Part shown: positions 28,168 through 35,649 of the stretch, piece by piece
Layout of the letters: each line of letters begins with the position of its first letter
Numbering within the stretch: the first letter of the stretch is position 1
DNA from: an uncultured Clostridia bacterium
Lineage (GTDB): Bacteria; Bacillota; Clostridia; Christensenellales; CAG-314
Assembly (NCBI GenBank): GCA_947625725.1
Contig: CANQPI010000006.1
Location: forward strand, 1 to 64,000
Reading direction: 5' to 3'
DNA length: 64,000 bases
Position numbers and translations under genes: made by a program
The notes under the pieces: generated by a model
Databases searched by the model: none
What the model was told of the DNA's origin: nothing
The model's input: only the letters and a program-made list of their open reading frames with translations

Positions 28168-28206
28168 AACTGCTCACCGAAAAGTCGGTGGGCAGTTTGT
28201 ATTTTA
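28168..28206 (+). terminator. Terminator after rpsU
   Basis: A 13-bp stem AACTGCTCACCGA / TCGGTGGGCAGTT (one G-T pair) with loop AAAG, followed by TGTATTTTA. Confidence 0.8.
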
Positions 28207-28246
28207 CACAAGTTTTTTGTCAAAATACTCGCTTTTTCTACATTTA

Positions 28247-28275
28247 TTTACACAGGACGACAATATTTTTATACT
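28247..28275 (+). promoter_or_regulatory. Promoter of the 126-residue protein gene
   Basis: TTTACA at 28247-28252, 17-bp spacer, TATACT at 28270-28275. The leader would be about 42 nt. Confidence 0.7.
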
Positions 28276-28323
28276 TTTCGACAAAGCAAACCGAATAATT
28301 ATCACGTCATTTCGGAGGCTTTT

Positions 28324-28704
28324 ATGTCCACGTTCAAAGAATATGCCAAGCGCGCCAAGGATCGCCTCAAAAGCGGATTTTGGGAGCAGGCTCGGCAAAA
28401 CATACTGACCGAGCAACAGGTTGCCGCAACTTTGGGACTCAACACCCGCAAGGTGGGCGAGGAGGGCAAGCGTATGCTCGAACGCAAGATCTACGACTAC
28501 GACGGTTTTTGCGAGGAGCAGGAGTTCTACAACAAAGTCGCGCAAATTTTGGAGAGCGACGAACTTGTTTCCAATCCCATCATGCGCCTTGCCGACCAAC
28601 AGTATCTTGCGGGACTTACCCCTGCCGAGCGCCAAAGTTACATTTCCAAACTAGCCGCCAAGTACCGCGCCGCGGTGGAGCGGTATCGTTCCATTCACAA
28701 GTGA
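28324..28704 (+). CDS. Conserved-looking protein of unknown function
   Basis: A 126-residue soluble protein, predicted mostly helical and highly charged (MSTFKEYAKRAKDRLKSGFW ...). It has no signal peptide, membrane segment or Cys motif. It does not match YqeY, which often follows rpsU in Bacillota. CGGAGG precedes the ATG with good spacing and a clear promoter lies upstream, so it is a real gene. The segment LTEQQVAATLGLNTRKVGEEGKRM could form a helix-turn-helix-like pair, but I would not call it a DNA-binding protein on that alone. Confidence 0.75.
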   Translation: MSTFKEYAKRAKDRLKSGFWEQARQNILTEQQVAATLGLNTRKVGEEGKRMLERKIYDYDGFCEEQEFYNKVAQILESDELVSNPIMRLADQQYLAGLTPAERQSYISKLAAKYRAAVERYRSIHK

Positions 28705-28774
28705 TTTTTTTGGGGCGGTAGTCGTTTTGCGCGTAGCGGGCAAACTTTCTTTCGGGGGCGGGAGGAATTTGTTC

Positions 28775-28803
28775 TTGACCTCTTTTGTTGGTTGTGCTAT
28801 GCT
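28775..28803 (+). promoter_or_regulatory. Promoter placing the recX start at the mRNA 5' end
   Basis: TTGACC at 28775-28780, 17-bp spacer, TATGCT at 28798-28803. Only 6 nt (ATACTC) separate the -10 box from ATG 28810, so transcription should begin at or within about a base of the start codon. Confidence 0.6.
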
Positions 28804-28809
28804 ATACTC

Positions 28810-29424
28810 ATGCCGAAAATCACCGATCTGCAAATACAAAAAAACAACAAAACCCGCGCAAACGTGTTTATCGACGGGGAGTTTGCTTTCGCGTTGGAAA
28901 TGATCACGGTAATGAAACTCGGGTTCAAAATCGGGCAAGAGGTTTCCGCCGAGCGTATCCGCGACGCGGTCGTTGACAGCGAGCGCGCGGTAGCGTTCGA
29001 CAAGGCTGTCAACTACCTTTCCCGCAGCGGCAAAACGGTCTGCCGAATGCGGGAGTATCTTGTCGATCGCGGTTTCGGCAAAGACACGGTGGACTACGTT
29101 ATCGACAAACTTATCGACTACCGCTATCTGGACGACGAAGCCTACGCGCGCATGTACGTGGAGCAAAACCGCGCGACCAAGGGCGCGCGAAGGCTCAAAC
29201 AGGAATTGGCGCAACGCGGTATCGAGCGATCCCTTGCGGAAAGCGCGTCCGAGCAGGACGAGGCATTCGCTTTGTCCAACGCCGCCCGCCTTGCGGAAAA
29301 ATACTTGCAAGGCAAACCTCGCGATCTCAAAAACCTTCAACGGCTTCAACGGCACCTGCTGTCGCGCGGATACGACTACGACGTTGTCAACTCGGTCGTG
29401 CGCGGTCTTGGCTCGGACGAGTAA
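28810..29424 (+). CDS. recX: RecA regulator RecX
   Basis: A 204-residue member of the RecX family. It is made of three-helix repeats, with the landmark phrases AVNYLSRSGKTVCRMREYLVDRG, DDEAYARMYVEQN and KGARRLKQELAQRGIE. RecX caps or disassembles RecA filaments. The start at 28810 matches the family N-terminus (ITDLQIQKNNKTRANVFIDGE...). No Shine-Dalgarno precedes it; the nearest GGAGG (28761-28765) is too far away. An overlapping TTG at 28792 has no better context. recA itself is not in the window. Confidence 0.88.
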   Translation: MPKITDLQIQKNNKTRANVFIDGEFAFALEMITVMKLGFKIGQEVSAERIRDAVVDSERAVAFDKAVNYLSRSGKTVCRMREYLVDRGFGKDTVDYVIDKLIDYRYLDDEAYARMYVEQNRATKGARRLKQELAQRGIERSLAESASEQDEAFALSNAARLAEKYLQGKPRDLKNLQRLQRHLLSRGYDYDVVNSVVRGLGSDE

Positions 29425-29489
29425 CGTATCGCGCGATCCGAGCGTTTTGAGGAAAAATTTTTGTCGTTATTATATGCGGAAAATATTTT

Positions 29490-29520
29490 AGCCCTTTCGT
29501 TTGCGAAGCGGGCTTTTTTT
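29490..29520 (+). terminator. Terminator after recX
   Basis: AGCCC-T-TTCG-TTTG-CGAA-GC-GGGCT folds into an interrupted stem and is followed by TTTTTT. The rest of the 280-bp gap to minD is A/T- and G/C-patchy DNA with a TACAAT (29671) lacking a good -35 box. Confidence 0.75.
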
Positions 29521-29704
29521 GTTTGTCGTGCGGTCGCGCGTTCTTCGGCGCGGGGCGACGCGCGTTTTTTTTGAGATAATAATTTTTGTCCCCAAAATTT
29601 TTCGTCACAAAAAGTCTTGTTTCGCCCGCGCAACTTTTGTCGAAGGCGGTTTTGCTCCGTTTGTTAGTGGTACAATGGGGCAAGGTAAAGGAGGTGCGAC
29701 CGAC

Positions 29705-30466
29705 ATGGCGCGAAAAATCGTTGTTACCGGCGGCAAGGGCGGGGTGGGCAAAACCACCGTCTGCGCCAATTTGGGTATCGCGCTCGCCAAGCAGTCCAAG
29801 CGAGTGCTGTTGATGGATCTGGATATAGGTCTGAACAATCTGGACGTGGTAATGCAGTTGGAGGACAAAGTGGTATTCGACTTTGTGGACGTGGTAGAGG
29901 GACGTTGCCGCCCGTCGCAAGCGTTCATTCAGGACAGGGACGAGCCCACGTTGTACGTCATGCCGAGTTGCCACCTTGCAAAGAGGCAAATTTCCGCCGA
30001 ACAGGTGCGCAAAGTCGTTACCCGTTTGGAGGACAATTTCGATTTTATCCTTTTCGACTGTCCCGCCGGCATAGACAGCGGTTTTCGCAGAGCCGTTTCC
30101 TGCGCGGACGAGGCGATAGTGGTGGTCACGCCGCACCTCAGCAGCGTGCGCGACGCGGACAAAACCGTGGGCGAACTTGTCGGCAACGTAATAGTCAACG
30201 TGGTGGTCAATCGCGTGCGCGGCGATCTTGTCGCCGACGGCGAAATGCTTTCGGCGTTCGAGGTGTTCAGTTTGCTGGGACAAACGGCGTTGGGCGTTTT
30301 GCCCGAGGACGACGACGTCAATTGCAACGCTCGCTCGGACAAAAACGTTCCTTTCGATATTCTCGCCGAAAATTTGATATACGGCAAGTGCAAAATTTAC
30401 GATTGCGTCACTCCGTACAAGGGCTTGTTCGGGCGCATAAGGCGCAAACTCAAACGCAACGCATGA
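29705..30466 (+). CDS. minD: Septum site-determining ATPase MinD
   Basis: A 253-residue ParA-family ATPase. It has the deviant Walker A KGGVGKTT at residues 11-18, DLDIGLNNLDV (switch I region), FDCPAGIDSGFRRAV (Walker B and MinD-specific region) and an amphipathic C-terminus (GLFGRIRRKLKRNA) for membrane binding. MinD recruits MinC to block division at the poles. AAGGAGG precedes the start. It overlaps minE by ATGA. No minC is adjacent. Confidence 0.95.
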   Translation: MARKIVVTGGKGGVGKTTVCANLGIALAKQSKRVLLMDLDIGLNNLDVVMQLEDKVVFDFVDVVEGRCRPSQAFIQDRDEPTLYVMPSCHLAKRQISAEQVRKVVTRLEDNFDFILFDCPAGIDSGFRRAVSCADEAIVVVTPHLSSVRDADKTVGELVGNVIVNVVVNRVRGDLVADGEMLSAFEVFSLLGQTALGVLPEDDDVNCNARSDKNVPFDILAENLIYGKCKIYDCVTPYKGLFGRIRRKLKRNA

Positions 30467-30684
30467 GCGCGGTATCCAAGCAATTCGAGCGCGCCGAGGC
30501 AATGGTGATCGCGGACAAATTCAACTTGCGCAGTCGGGATTTTTTCGCCGAACTGCGCGCGCTCGTGGGTCGTTACATGGAGTACGACGGTTTGACCGTG
30601 GAACTGCAACGCGCGGGAAACTCCAACCTGACAATAACCGTTTCGGTAAAAAAAGTAAAGCCCACTTTTGTATCCGAGGCATAA
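30463..30684 (+). CDS. minE: MinE-like topological specificity factor
   Basis: A 73-residue protein overlapping minD. The C-terminal half (ELRALVGRYMEYDGLTVELQ and NLTITVSVKK) matches the MinE beta domain in pattern. The N-terminal part is shorter than in Escherichia coli MinE (88 residues). MinE drives pole-to-pole oscillation of MinD. The assignment rests on position after minD and on the C-terminal pattern. Confidence 0.78.
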   Translation: MSAVSKQFERAEAMVIADKFNLRSRDFFAELRALVGRYMEYDGLTVELQRAGNSNLTITVSVKKVKPTFVSEA

Positions 30685-30731
30685 AGCGTTCGGAGTTCGC
30701 ATAGGGTATTGTGAAAAACGGAGGTGCAACT

Positions 30732-31349
30732 ATGGACTACGACGGTGTAAACAGCATTGTTTGCGATGCAGAAGAAAATGATTGGTTGGACGTTTCTTAC
30801 GCGGAACGCAACTATGTTGACAAGCCCTTGCCAAAATCCAAACGCAAAAAAATAAGTTTCAAAAAGTTTAGCAAACCCGTCAAAGTTATCGCCGTCGCGG
30901 TGCTGTGCGCGGCGTTGCTTGCGGCGTTGTTGTTTGCGGACAATCAATTTGCCAAGGACGTGTTCGAAACGGCAAAGGCGGCGTTTTCCGCTTCGGTATT
31001 CGGCGAGCGGCAGGAAACGGTCAACGCCTCCGTCGCGATACCCTCCAACGTCGATCTCGTGGACGTGGTGGACGGCGTAGCCACTTTCAGCGGCGGCAAA
31101 GCGGCGGTTTCTTTCACGGCGGGCAAAGTGACGAACGCGACCGAAACGTCCGTTACGGTGGCAATAAACGACGACACGTCTATCGTTTACGACAATTTGA
31201 TCGCCGTTTACGTATCCGAGGGCGACGAGGTTTCCGTCAACGCGCTGTTAGGCAAGTATAGCGGCAGTTTTACCGCGCAGATCTGCGTTTCGGGCGAAAC
31301 GTTGGTTGACGTTGTGGGTAGCGAATCGCAACTTACGTGGAACGTCTGA
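30732..31349 (+). CDS. spoIVFA: SpoIVFA-like M23-fold membrane protein
   Basis: A 205-residue single-pass protein. It has a charged cytoplasmic N-terminus (about 60 residues), a membrane helix near residues 54-76, and an outer domain resembling a degenerate LytM/M23 fold (SVTVAINDDTSIVYDNLIAVYVSEGDEVSVNALLGKYSG, read in parts). It lacks the metal-binding His residues, as SpoIVFA does. SpoIVFA tethers and regulates the SpoIVFB protease in the outer forespore membrane. The order minD-(minE)-spoIVFA-spoIVFB matches Bacillota. GGAGGTG lies upstream of ATG 30732. It overlaps spoIVFB by 13 bp. The functional label leans on context. Confidence 0.72.
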   Translation: MDYDGVNSIVCDAEENDWLDVSYAERNYVDKPLPKSKRKKISFKKFSKPVKVIAVAVLCAALLAALLFADNQFAKDVFETAKAAFSASVFGERQETVNASVAIPSNVDLVDVVDGVATFSGGKAAVSFTAGKVTNATETSVTVAINDDTSIVYDNLIAVYVSEGDEVSVNALLGKYSGSFTAQICVSGETLVDVVGSESQLTWNV

Positions 31350-32191
31350 AACTGCGCGTAAAACCGAGTTTTTGGATATTTATCGTGGTAGCGGTGGTAT
31401 TCCGTCAGGGATACTTCGCTGCCATGTATTCTTTTGCGGTGCTTTTGCACGAGGCGGCGCACTACATTGCGGCGAACAAACTGTTTTATCGTTGCAAGGA
31501 AATTCAACTCGGCATATTCGGCGCGGTGCTGTACGGCGATTTCAACGACGTCAACGGCGCCGACCGCATCAAGATCGCCATTGCGGGTCCGCTCGCCAAT
31601 TTGTGCCTGTGCGGAGTGTGTCTGGCGTTGTGGTGGGCGGTTCCGGACAGTTACTACTATACGGAAACTTTTTTTACCGCCAATCTCACAATGGCGTGCG
31701 TAAACATGCTGCCCTGCTATCCGTTGGACGGCGGGCGGGTGCTTACGGGATTGTTGGAAAAACGGCTCGGCAAGCGCGCTCTCGGTCTGACCAAAAAGTT
31801 GACAGTTGCAATTTCGCTCGCGTTGTTCCTGCTGTTTGCGGCGTCGCTGTTTTGCAAAACCAAACTGTTTGCCGTGGGATTGTTTGCGATAGGGCTGTTT
31901 TCAGGCGCATTTGCGCGCGGCGCGGAAACCTACGAGCGCACGACCTTTGCGACCAACAAAAAACATTTTTTCAAACGCGGAATGGAAAAGAAAACTTTGG
32001 TGTTTTTTTTGAATAATACGCTTGCCGACGTCGTCAAGCGTATGCAGGGGAACTTTTTGTACTGTTTGGAAGTGGTGGACGCCGACATGAAAACCGTCGC
32101 CCGATTCGACATAGGTCAGTTGGAAAAACTCGTCGTCAAAATGCCGTTGGATACTCGGCTCAGACAGGTGGTCGAAACTAATCGAGTTTGA
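31337..32191 (+). CDS. spoIVFB: SpoIVFB-like M50 intramembrane metalloprotease
   Basis: A 284-residue site-2-protease-type enzyme with a GTG start inside the end of spoIVFA. The zinc motif HEAAH lies near residues 39-43 in a membrane helix. The second metal-site motif appears as NMLPCYPLDGGR near 127-138. At least four helices are visible, and a C-terminal CBS-like cytosolic region follows (NTLADVVKRMQGNFLYCLEVVD). In Bacillus this protease activates pro-sigma-K. The start is supported by the 13-bp overlap with the preceding gene and the N-terminal match. It overlaps the stop of the convergent gene at 32178 by 14 bp. Confidence 0.85.
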   Translation: MERLKLRVKPSFWIFIVVAVVFRQGYFAAMYSFAVLLHEAAHYIAANKLFYRCKEIQLGIFGAVLYGDFNDVNGADRIKIAIAGPLANLCLCGVCLALWWAVPDSYYYTETFFTANLTMACVNMLPCYPLDGGRVLTGLLEKRLGKRALGLTKKLTVAISLALFLLFAASLFCKTKLFAVGLFAIGLFSGAFARGAETYERTTFATNKKHFFKRGMEKKTLVFFLNNTLADVVKRMQGNFLYCLEVVDADMKTVARFDIGQLEKLVVKMPLDTRLRQVVETNRV

Positions 32192-32957
32192 TCGCGGTGG
32201 GCAAAGCGTTGTAGCGTTTGTTCAGCAAACTGTACAACGCCAGCGCAAAACTCACCGTCGCCCACGCCAATGTGTACCAGGGAAAAAACGACACGACGGA
32301 TATTGCCAACGTAAACAGCGACGTCGCAAAATACCAACCCGCCTTGCGCCTGCAAAACATATTGGGCAAAATCGGCGATATGGGGTGGAATTTTTGCGTA
32401 ATTTTGGGCAATTTGTCCGCTCTTTCAAACAACTCGTAGGCGTTTGCCGCGTCCACAAACTCTATATCTATGTGCGCCGCCGCGCTTTTCAGTTGCGCTT
32501 GATCGACTTTGCACCCGAACAGGTACAGTTTGTCGCAGTTTTGTCGCAGGGCGGAAACGGTCGTTTTTACTACCTCGCCGTCGGAAACTTTTTCTTCGGC
32601 AAACCGCAACGCAAAGTAGTCGTATTTGCCGTTTTTTTGCCCGACGAGATCGTCGCAACTCAGTTTGCGCGTTTCGAAGTCGTAGTAAGTCAGCATCTGT
32701 TCGAACAGCGCGGCGTTGTCCGCGCCGAAACGCAGAGTTTGTTTGAAGTCGTTTATTTGTTTTGTCCTGCGCCGCTTGACGGATCGCCTGTCGTCGCGGG
32801 CTTTTTCCGCCCGAAACACCAAATATCCGCAGCAAATCGCGACTATCGCCGCCAAGAGCGCGGCGGTTTTCGGCTCTTTCAGACAGTAAACTATCCACAG
32901 AAAACACAAAAAAAACGCCATCAACGCGCACAGCAATGTATTGAGAATTTTAGACAT
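32178..32957 (-). CDS. Membrane protein of unknown function
   Basis: A 259-residue protein with two N-terminal membrane helices (about 5-24 and 32-48), a soluble middle and two C-terminal helices (about 208-245). The middle (QNCDKLYLFGCKVDQAQLKSAAAHIDIEFVDAANAYELF, read in parts) has the alternating strand/helix pattern of an Mrr-like restriction-endonuclease fold end. I see no certain catalytic D-ExK, so this is only a hint. No clear Shine-Dalgarno precedes the ATG. Its stop overlaps that of spoIVFB by 14 bp, a tail-to-tail arrangement without room for a dedicated terminator. Confidence 0.72.
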   Translation of the reverse strand: MSKILNTLLCALMAFFLCFLWIVYCLKEPKTAALLAAIVAICCGYLVFRAEKARDDRRSVKRRRTKQINDFKQTLRFGADNAALFEQMLTYYDFETRKLSCDDLVGQKNGKYDYFALRFAEEKVSDGEVVKTTVSALRQNCDKLYLFGCKVDQAQLKSAAAHIDIEFVDAANAYELFERADKLPKITQKFHPISPILPNMFCRRKAGWYFATSLFTLAISVVSFFPWYTLAWATVSFALALYSLLNKRYNALPTAIKLD

Positions 32958-32989
32958 ATTTCAATTGTTGACGTTTTTGCTTAATTTTA

Positions 32990-33018
32990 TTGTAAAAATT
33001 TTCAAAATAATGTAGAAT
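32990..33018 (+). promoter_or_regulatory. Promoter placing the nadD-yqeK start at the mRNA 5' end
   Basis: TTGTAA at 32990-32995, 17-bp spacer, TAGAAT at 33013-33018. Six bases (ATTGGT) separate the -10 box from ATG 33025, the same geometry as at recX. Confidence 0.65.
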
Positions 33019-33024
33019 ATTGGT

Positions 33025-34134
33025 ATGAGGATAGGAATTTTCGGCGGCACTTTCAACCCGCCGCACAACACACACGTTGCAATGGCGCGCGAGGCTGTCC
33101 GTCAGTTGGGTCTTGACAAATTGACGGTTATTCCGTGCGGGATACCGCCGCACAAGTTTTGCGATTTGGACGCCGCAACGCGTTTGCGGCTTGCTCATTT
33201 GGCGTTCGACGACTTTGCCGAGGTGAGCGACTACGAAATCGTCAAGGGCGGCACAAGTTACACGGTGGAAACGCTCGGGCATTTTCGCAAACTCTATCCC
33301 CAAGCGGAGATGTATCTCATTATCGGCGGCGACAGTTTTACCAACTTCGACAAGTGGTATCGTCCCGACGAGATCGCGAGTTTGGCGCGGCTTGCCGTGG
33401 CGGATCGCAACCGACAAACTTCCGTTGCGACCATGCGCCGCATTACGTCAAAGTTCAACGCCGACGTCACGTTTTTGCATTTTGAACCGACAAACGCGTC
33501 CTCTACGGAAATTCGGCTCAGATACGAGTTCGGAATGGACAACGGCGACGCGGTACCGCAAGCGGTGGACGACTACATTTTGAACAACGGTCTGTATTCT
33601 TCTCACCGCGCCATGGCGGAAAAATTGCGTCAATATCTCACCCCCGAGCGTTTTATGCACACTTTCTACGTCGTCAAGCGGGGTTTGGAGTTGGCGACCG
33701 ACAACCGCGACAAGGCTTTTGTCGCCTGTCTGTTGCACGACGTCGCCAAGTATATCCCCAAGTCCGACTACGCCGAGTACGGTTTCGAACAGGGCGATCT
33801 GCCCGATTCGGTGGTACATTCCTTTTTGGGCGCAAAGGTGGCGCAACGGGATTTCGGCGTGAACGACGCGGAAATTCTGGACGCTATCGCCTATCACACG
33901 ACGGGACGTCCCAACATGACTCAATTGGACAAACTCGTGTATGTCGCGGACAAAACGGAGGACAGCCGACCCTATCCGACGTCCCACCTCAAAAAGGGCA
34001 GTCTGGACGATCAATTTGCGGCGTGTCTTGCGGAAGCGTATCGAATATGTCTGGAACGCCATCACGACAGCGTGTGTCCGCTTTCCGAGCAAACGTTGGC
34101 GTATTACAGTACGGACAAACGAACTCGGGCATAA
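33025..34134 (+). CDS. nadD: NadD-YqeK fusion: NaMN adenylyltransferase and HD hydrolase
   Basis: A 369-residue fusion. Residues 1-190 or so are nicotinate-nucleotide adenylyltransferase, with GIFGGTFNPPHNTH (nucleotide-binding HxxH-type motif) and SSTEIRLRYEFG. Residues from about 195 are a YqeK-type HD domain, with FMHTFYVVKRG, LLHDVAKYIP and AYHTTGRPNMTQLDKLVYVADKTE. NadD makes NaAD in NAD synthesis. YqeK hydrolyses diadenosine polyphosphates, and its gene usually follows nadD separately. No Shine-Dalgarno is present. rsfS and a TSCPD gene follow, reproducing the common nadD-yqeK-rsfS order. Confidence 0.93.
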   Translation: MRIGIFGGTFNPPHNTHVAMAREAVRQLGLDKLTVIPCGIPPHKFCDLDAATRLRLAHLAFDDFAEVSDYEIVKGGTSYTVETLGHFRKLYPQAEMYLIIGGDSFTNFDKWYRPDEIASLARLAVADRNRQTSVATMRRITSKFNADVTFLHFEPTNASSTEIRLRYEFGMDNGDAVPQAVDDYILNNGLYSSHRAMAEKLRQYLTPERFMHTFYVVKRGLELATDNRDKAFVACLLHDVAKYIPKSDYAEYGFEQGDLPDSVVHSFLGAKVAQRDFGVNDAEILDAIAYHTTGRPNMTQLDKLVYVADKTEDSRPYPTSHLKKGSLDDQFAACLAEAYRICLERHHDSVCPLSEQTLAYYSTDKRTRA

Positions 34135-34176
34135 AATAAATCGCCTGCCGACAAACTAAAAAAACGGAGTATAACT

Positions 34177-34575
34177 ATGACTACAAAGACAACAAACGTA
34201 ACTCAATCCCCGCGCGCCGACGCGTCCGACTCTCGCGAAAAGGTCGAACGCATTTGTCGAATTTTGTCCGACAAACAGGCAACCGACGTCAAAATCGTAG
34301 AGATCAAGGGTATCAGCGATTTGGGCGACTACTTTGTGATATGCTCGGGTCGCAGCATACCGCAGGTCAAAGCCATTTTCGACCATTTGGAAGAACAAAT
34401 GGAAAAGGAAGGCAATTTTGCCGTAAGAAAGGAGGGCTATTCCGAGGGCAGATGGATAGCGGTGGACTACGGCGACGTGATCGTGCATATATTTCACAAA
34501 GACACGCGCGACGTCTACGGTCTGGACAACCTTTGGAACAACGGTTCCAACGTCACAAATTACAATGCCGATTGA
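34177..34575 (+). CDS. rsfS: Ribosome silencing factor RsfS
   Basis: A 132-residue protein of the RsfS/Iojap family with the landmarks ATDVKIVEIKGISDLGDYFVICSG, SIPQVKAIFDHLEE, EGRWIAVDYGDVIVHIF and YGLDNLW. It binds uL14 on the 50S subunit and blocks subunit joining when nutrients fall. The N-terminal 20 or so residues are extra and polar. CGGAG precedes the ATG. Together with hpf at 698 the window encodes two ribosome-dormancy factors. Confidence 0.94.
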   Translation: MTTKTTNVTQSPRADASDSREKVERICRILSDKQATDVKIVEIKGISDLGDYFVICSGRSIPQVKAIFDHLEEQMEKEGNFAVRKEGYSEGRWIAVDYGDVIVHIFHKDTRDVYGLDNLWNNGSNVTNYNAD

Positions 34576-34616
34576 GTTGCTTCGCGACATTTCGAAATGG
34601 AAAAAAGGAGAAAAAA

Positions 34617-34862
34617 ATGAATTACAAAACCGACGGAGTTTGCAGCAGAGAAATAAATTTCGACGTAGTTGACGGCAAAGTGACAAACGTCAAATTTGTC
34701 GGCGGTTGCAACGGAAACACGCAGGGAGTGGCGGCTTTGGTCGAGGGAATGGACGTGCAGGAGGCTATCCGCCGTCTGAAAGGCATCAGGTGCAATTTCA
34801 AAAGCACTTCCTGTCCCGACCAACTTGCGCGCGCCCTCGAACGTTATCTGGCAAATTCCTGA
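34617..34862 (+). CDS. TSCPD-domain protein (TIGR03905-like)
   Basis: An 81-residue protein ending with the TSCPD motif (KSTSCPDQLARALERYL). GGCNGNTQGVAALVEGMDV and GIRCNFKSTSCPDQL carry conserved Cys residues. Similar small proteins are common in Clostridia. The related domain occurs at the C-terminus of vitamin B12-dependent ribonucleotide reductase, but the stand-alone role is not known. AAGGAG sits 7 nt before the ATG. It follows rsfS by 41 bp on the same strand. Confidence 0.85.
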   Translation: MNYKTDGVCSREINFDVVDGKVTNVKFVGGCNGNTQGVAALVEGMDVQEAIRRLKGIRCNFKSTSCPDQLARALERYLANS

Positions 34863-34884
34863 CCGAGTAAAAAATGTGCAAAAA

Positions 34885-34930
34885 CTTGCCGATTGCAAAA
34901 AGTTGCAAAGTTTGCGGCAAGCCTGTTTTG
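34885..34930. terminator. Possible terminator between convergent genes
   Basis: CTTGCCG at 34885-34891 pairs with CGGCAAG at 34915-34921 around a 23-nt loop, followed by CCTGTTTTG. The long loop makes this only moderate. Confidence 0.45.
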
Positions 34931-34937
34931 TGATCAG

Positions 34938-35276
34938 TCACACAAAGGTAGATTTGTCGAGATTTTTGCCGATGACAGAATCGACACGTCCGTTTACAAA
35001 AACGACTTTTATGCTCCTTACGAGAGTACCGCCGTTTTGTATGCCTTTCCATTGACTTTTCTCCCACTCCGCCACAAGACGGTCGCCGTTTTCCTCGGTG
35101 GTTGTGGCGGCGCAGCCCATTATTTGCAACACCTCATCGACGCTCATGCCCGACTTTATTTTGTCGGCTTTGCGTATAAAGTCGCTATGACGTTTGCAAA
35201 CGAAGTATATTATCGTAAAAATAACCGCAAGAGCGATTATACCGCCGACAACGGCGCCGAGAATAGTGTAGTCCAT
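34938..35276 (-). CDS. Small anchored protein with SmpA/BamE-like domain
   Basis: A 112-residue protein. Residues 5-28 form one membrane helix. The rest follows the SmpA/OmlA (BamE-like) pattern: KIKSGMSVDEVLQIMG, a TTEENGDRLVAEWEKSQW strand pair, then SIKVVFVNGRVDSVIGKNL. In Gram-positive bacteria such domains occur in membrane-anchored proteins of unknown function, not in an outer-membrane assembly machine. GGAGG precedes the start, and a good minus-strand promoter lies upstream. Confidence 0.78.
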   Translation of the reverse strand: MDYTILGAVVGGIIALAVIFTIIYFVCKRHSDFIRKADKIKSGMSVDEVLQIMGCAATTTEENGDRLVAEWEKSQWKGIQNGGTLVRSIKVVFVNGRVDSVIGKNLDKSTFV

Positions 35277-35304
35277 TTCTACGCCTCCGTAGTAAAGTGT
35301 AATA

Positions 35305-35334
35305 ATTATACAATAAACCGACGCATAGCGTCAA
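35305..35334 (-). promoter_or_regulatory. Minus-strand promoter of the BamE-like gene
   Basis: On the minus strand TTGACG (35334-35329), 18-bp spacer, TATAAT (35310-35305). The leader to ATG 35276 is about 22 nt. Confidence 0.75.
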
Positions 35335-35436
35335 GTTGTGCTTGCGTTAAAATGGAAACATCCAAATCGGCTCATTCGGGCGGCGACGCCGCGTTTATCA
35401 ACGGACAAATTTCCACAATTTTGTCCCGTTCGGAAC

Positions 35437-35464
35437 AATGCGAGGTTTCCTCGCATTTTGTTTT
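35437..35464 (+). terminator. Terminator-like hairpin in the gap before sua5
   Basis: AATGCGAGG-TTT-CCTCGCATT is a perfect 9-bp stem followed by TTGTTTTG. No plus-strand gene ends just before it; it may stop transcription entering from the TSCPD side. From 35335 to 35436 I see no gene. Confidence 0.5.
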
Positions 35465-35531
35465 GCCCCGACAATTATCTTTTCGAAGTCGGAGCGATTG
35501 AATTTTATATATTTATGAATGTCATTATGTG

Positions 35532-35560
35532 TTTACAAAAAAATTCGTATGTGCTAAAAT
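35532..35560 (+). promoter_or_regulatory. Promoter of the sua5-rpiB-V-ATPase run
   Basis: TTTACA at 35532-35537, 17-bp spacer, TAAAAT at 35555-35560. The start would be near 35567, giving a leader of about 118 nt. No other good promoter was noticed before the V-ATPase genes, so it may drive them all. Confidence 0.7.
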
Positions 35561-35596
35561 AACAATGTATTGCCAAGTGAACAAGTTTCACGTACA

Positions 35597-35649
35597 CCGT
35601 CTTTGACGGAGTAAAGCCGATCCGCTGCGCTAGCGGTGAGCGGATGGGC
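35597..35649 (+). ncRNA. Structured 5' leader of sua5, class unknown
   Basis: Two hairpins lie in the predicted leader. One is CCGTC-TTT-GACGG (35597-35609). The other is GCC-G-ATCCGCT ... AGCGGAT-G-GGC (35616-35649), with an inner GCGCTAGCG. The sequence up to the TTG start codon lacks a Shine-Dalgarno. I compared it from memory with common riboswitch cores and recognised none. It may be a regulatory leader, or simply stems that influence translation. Confidence 0.4.
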
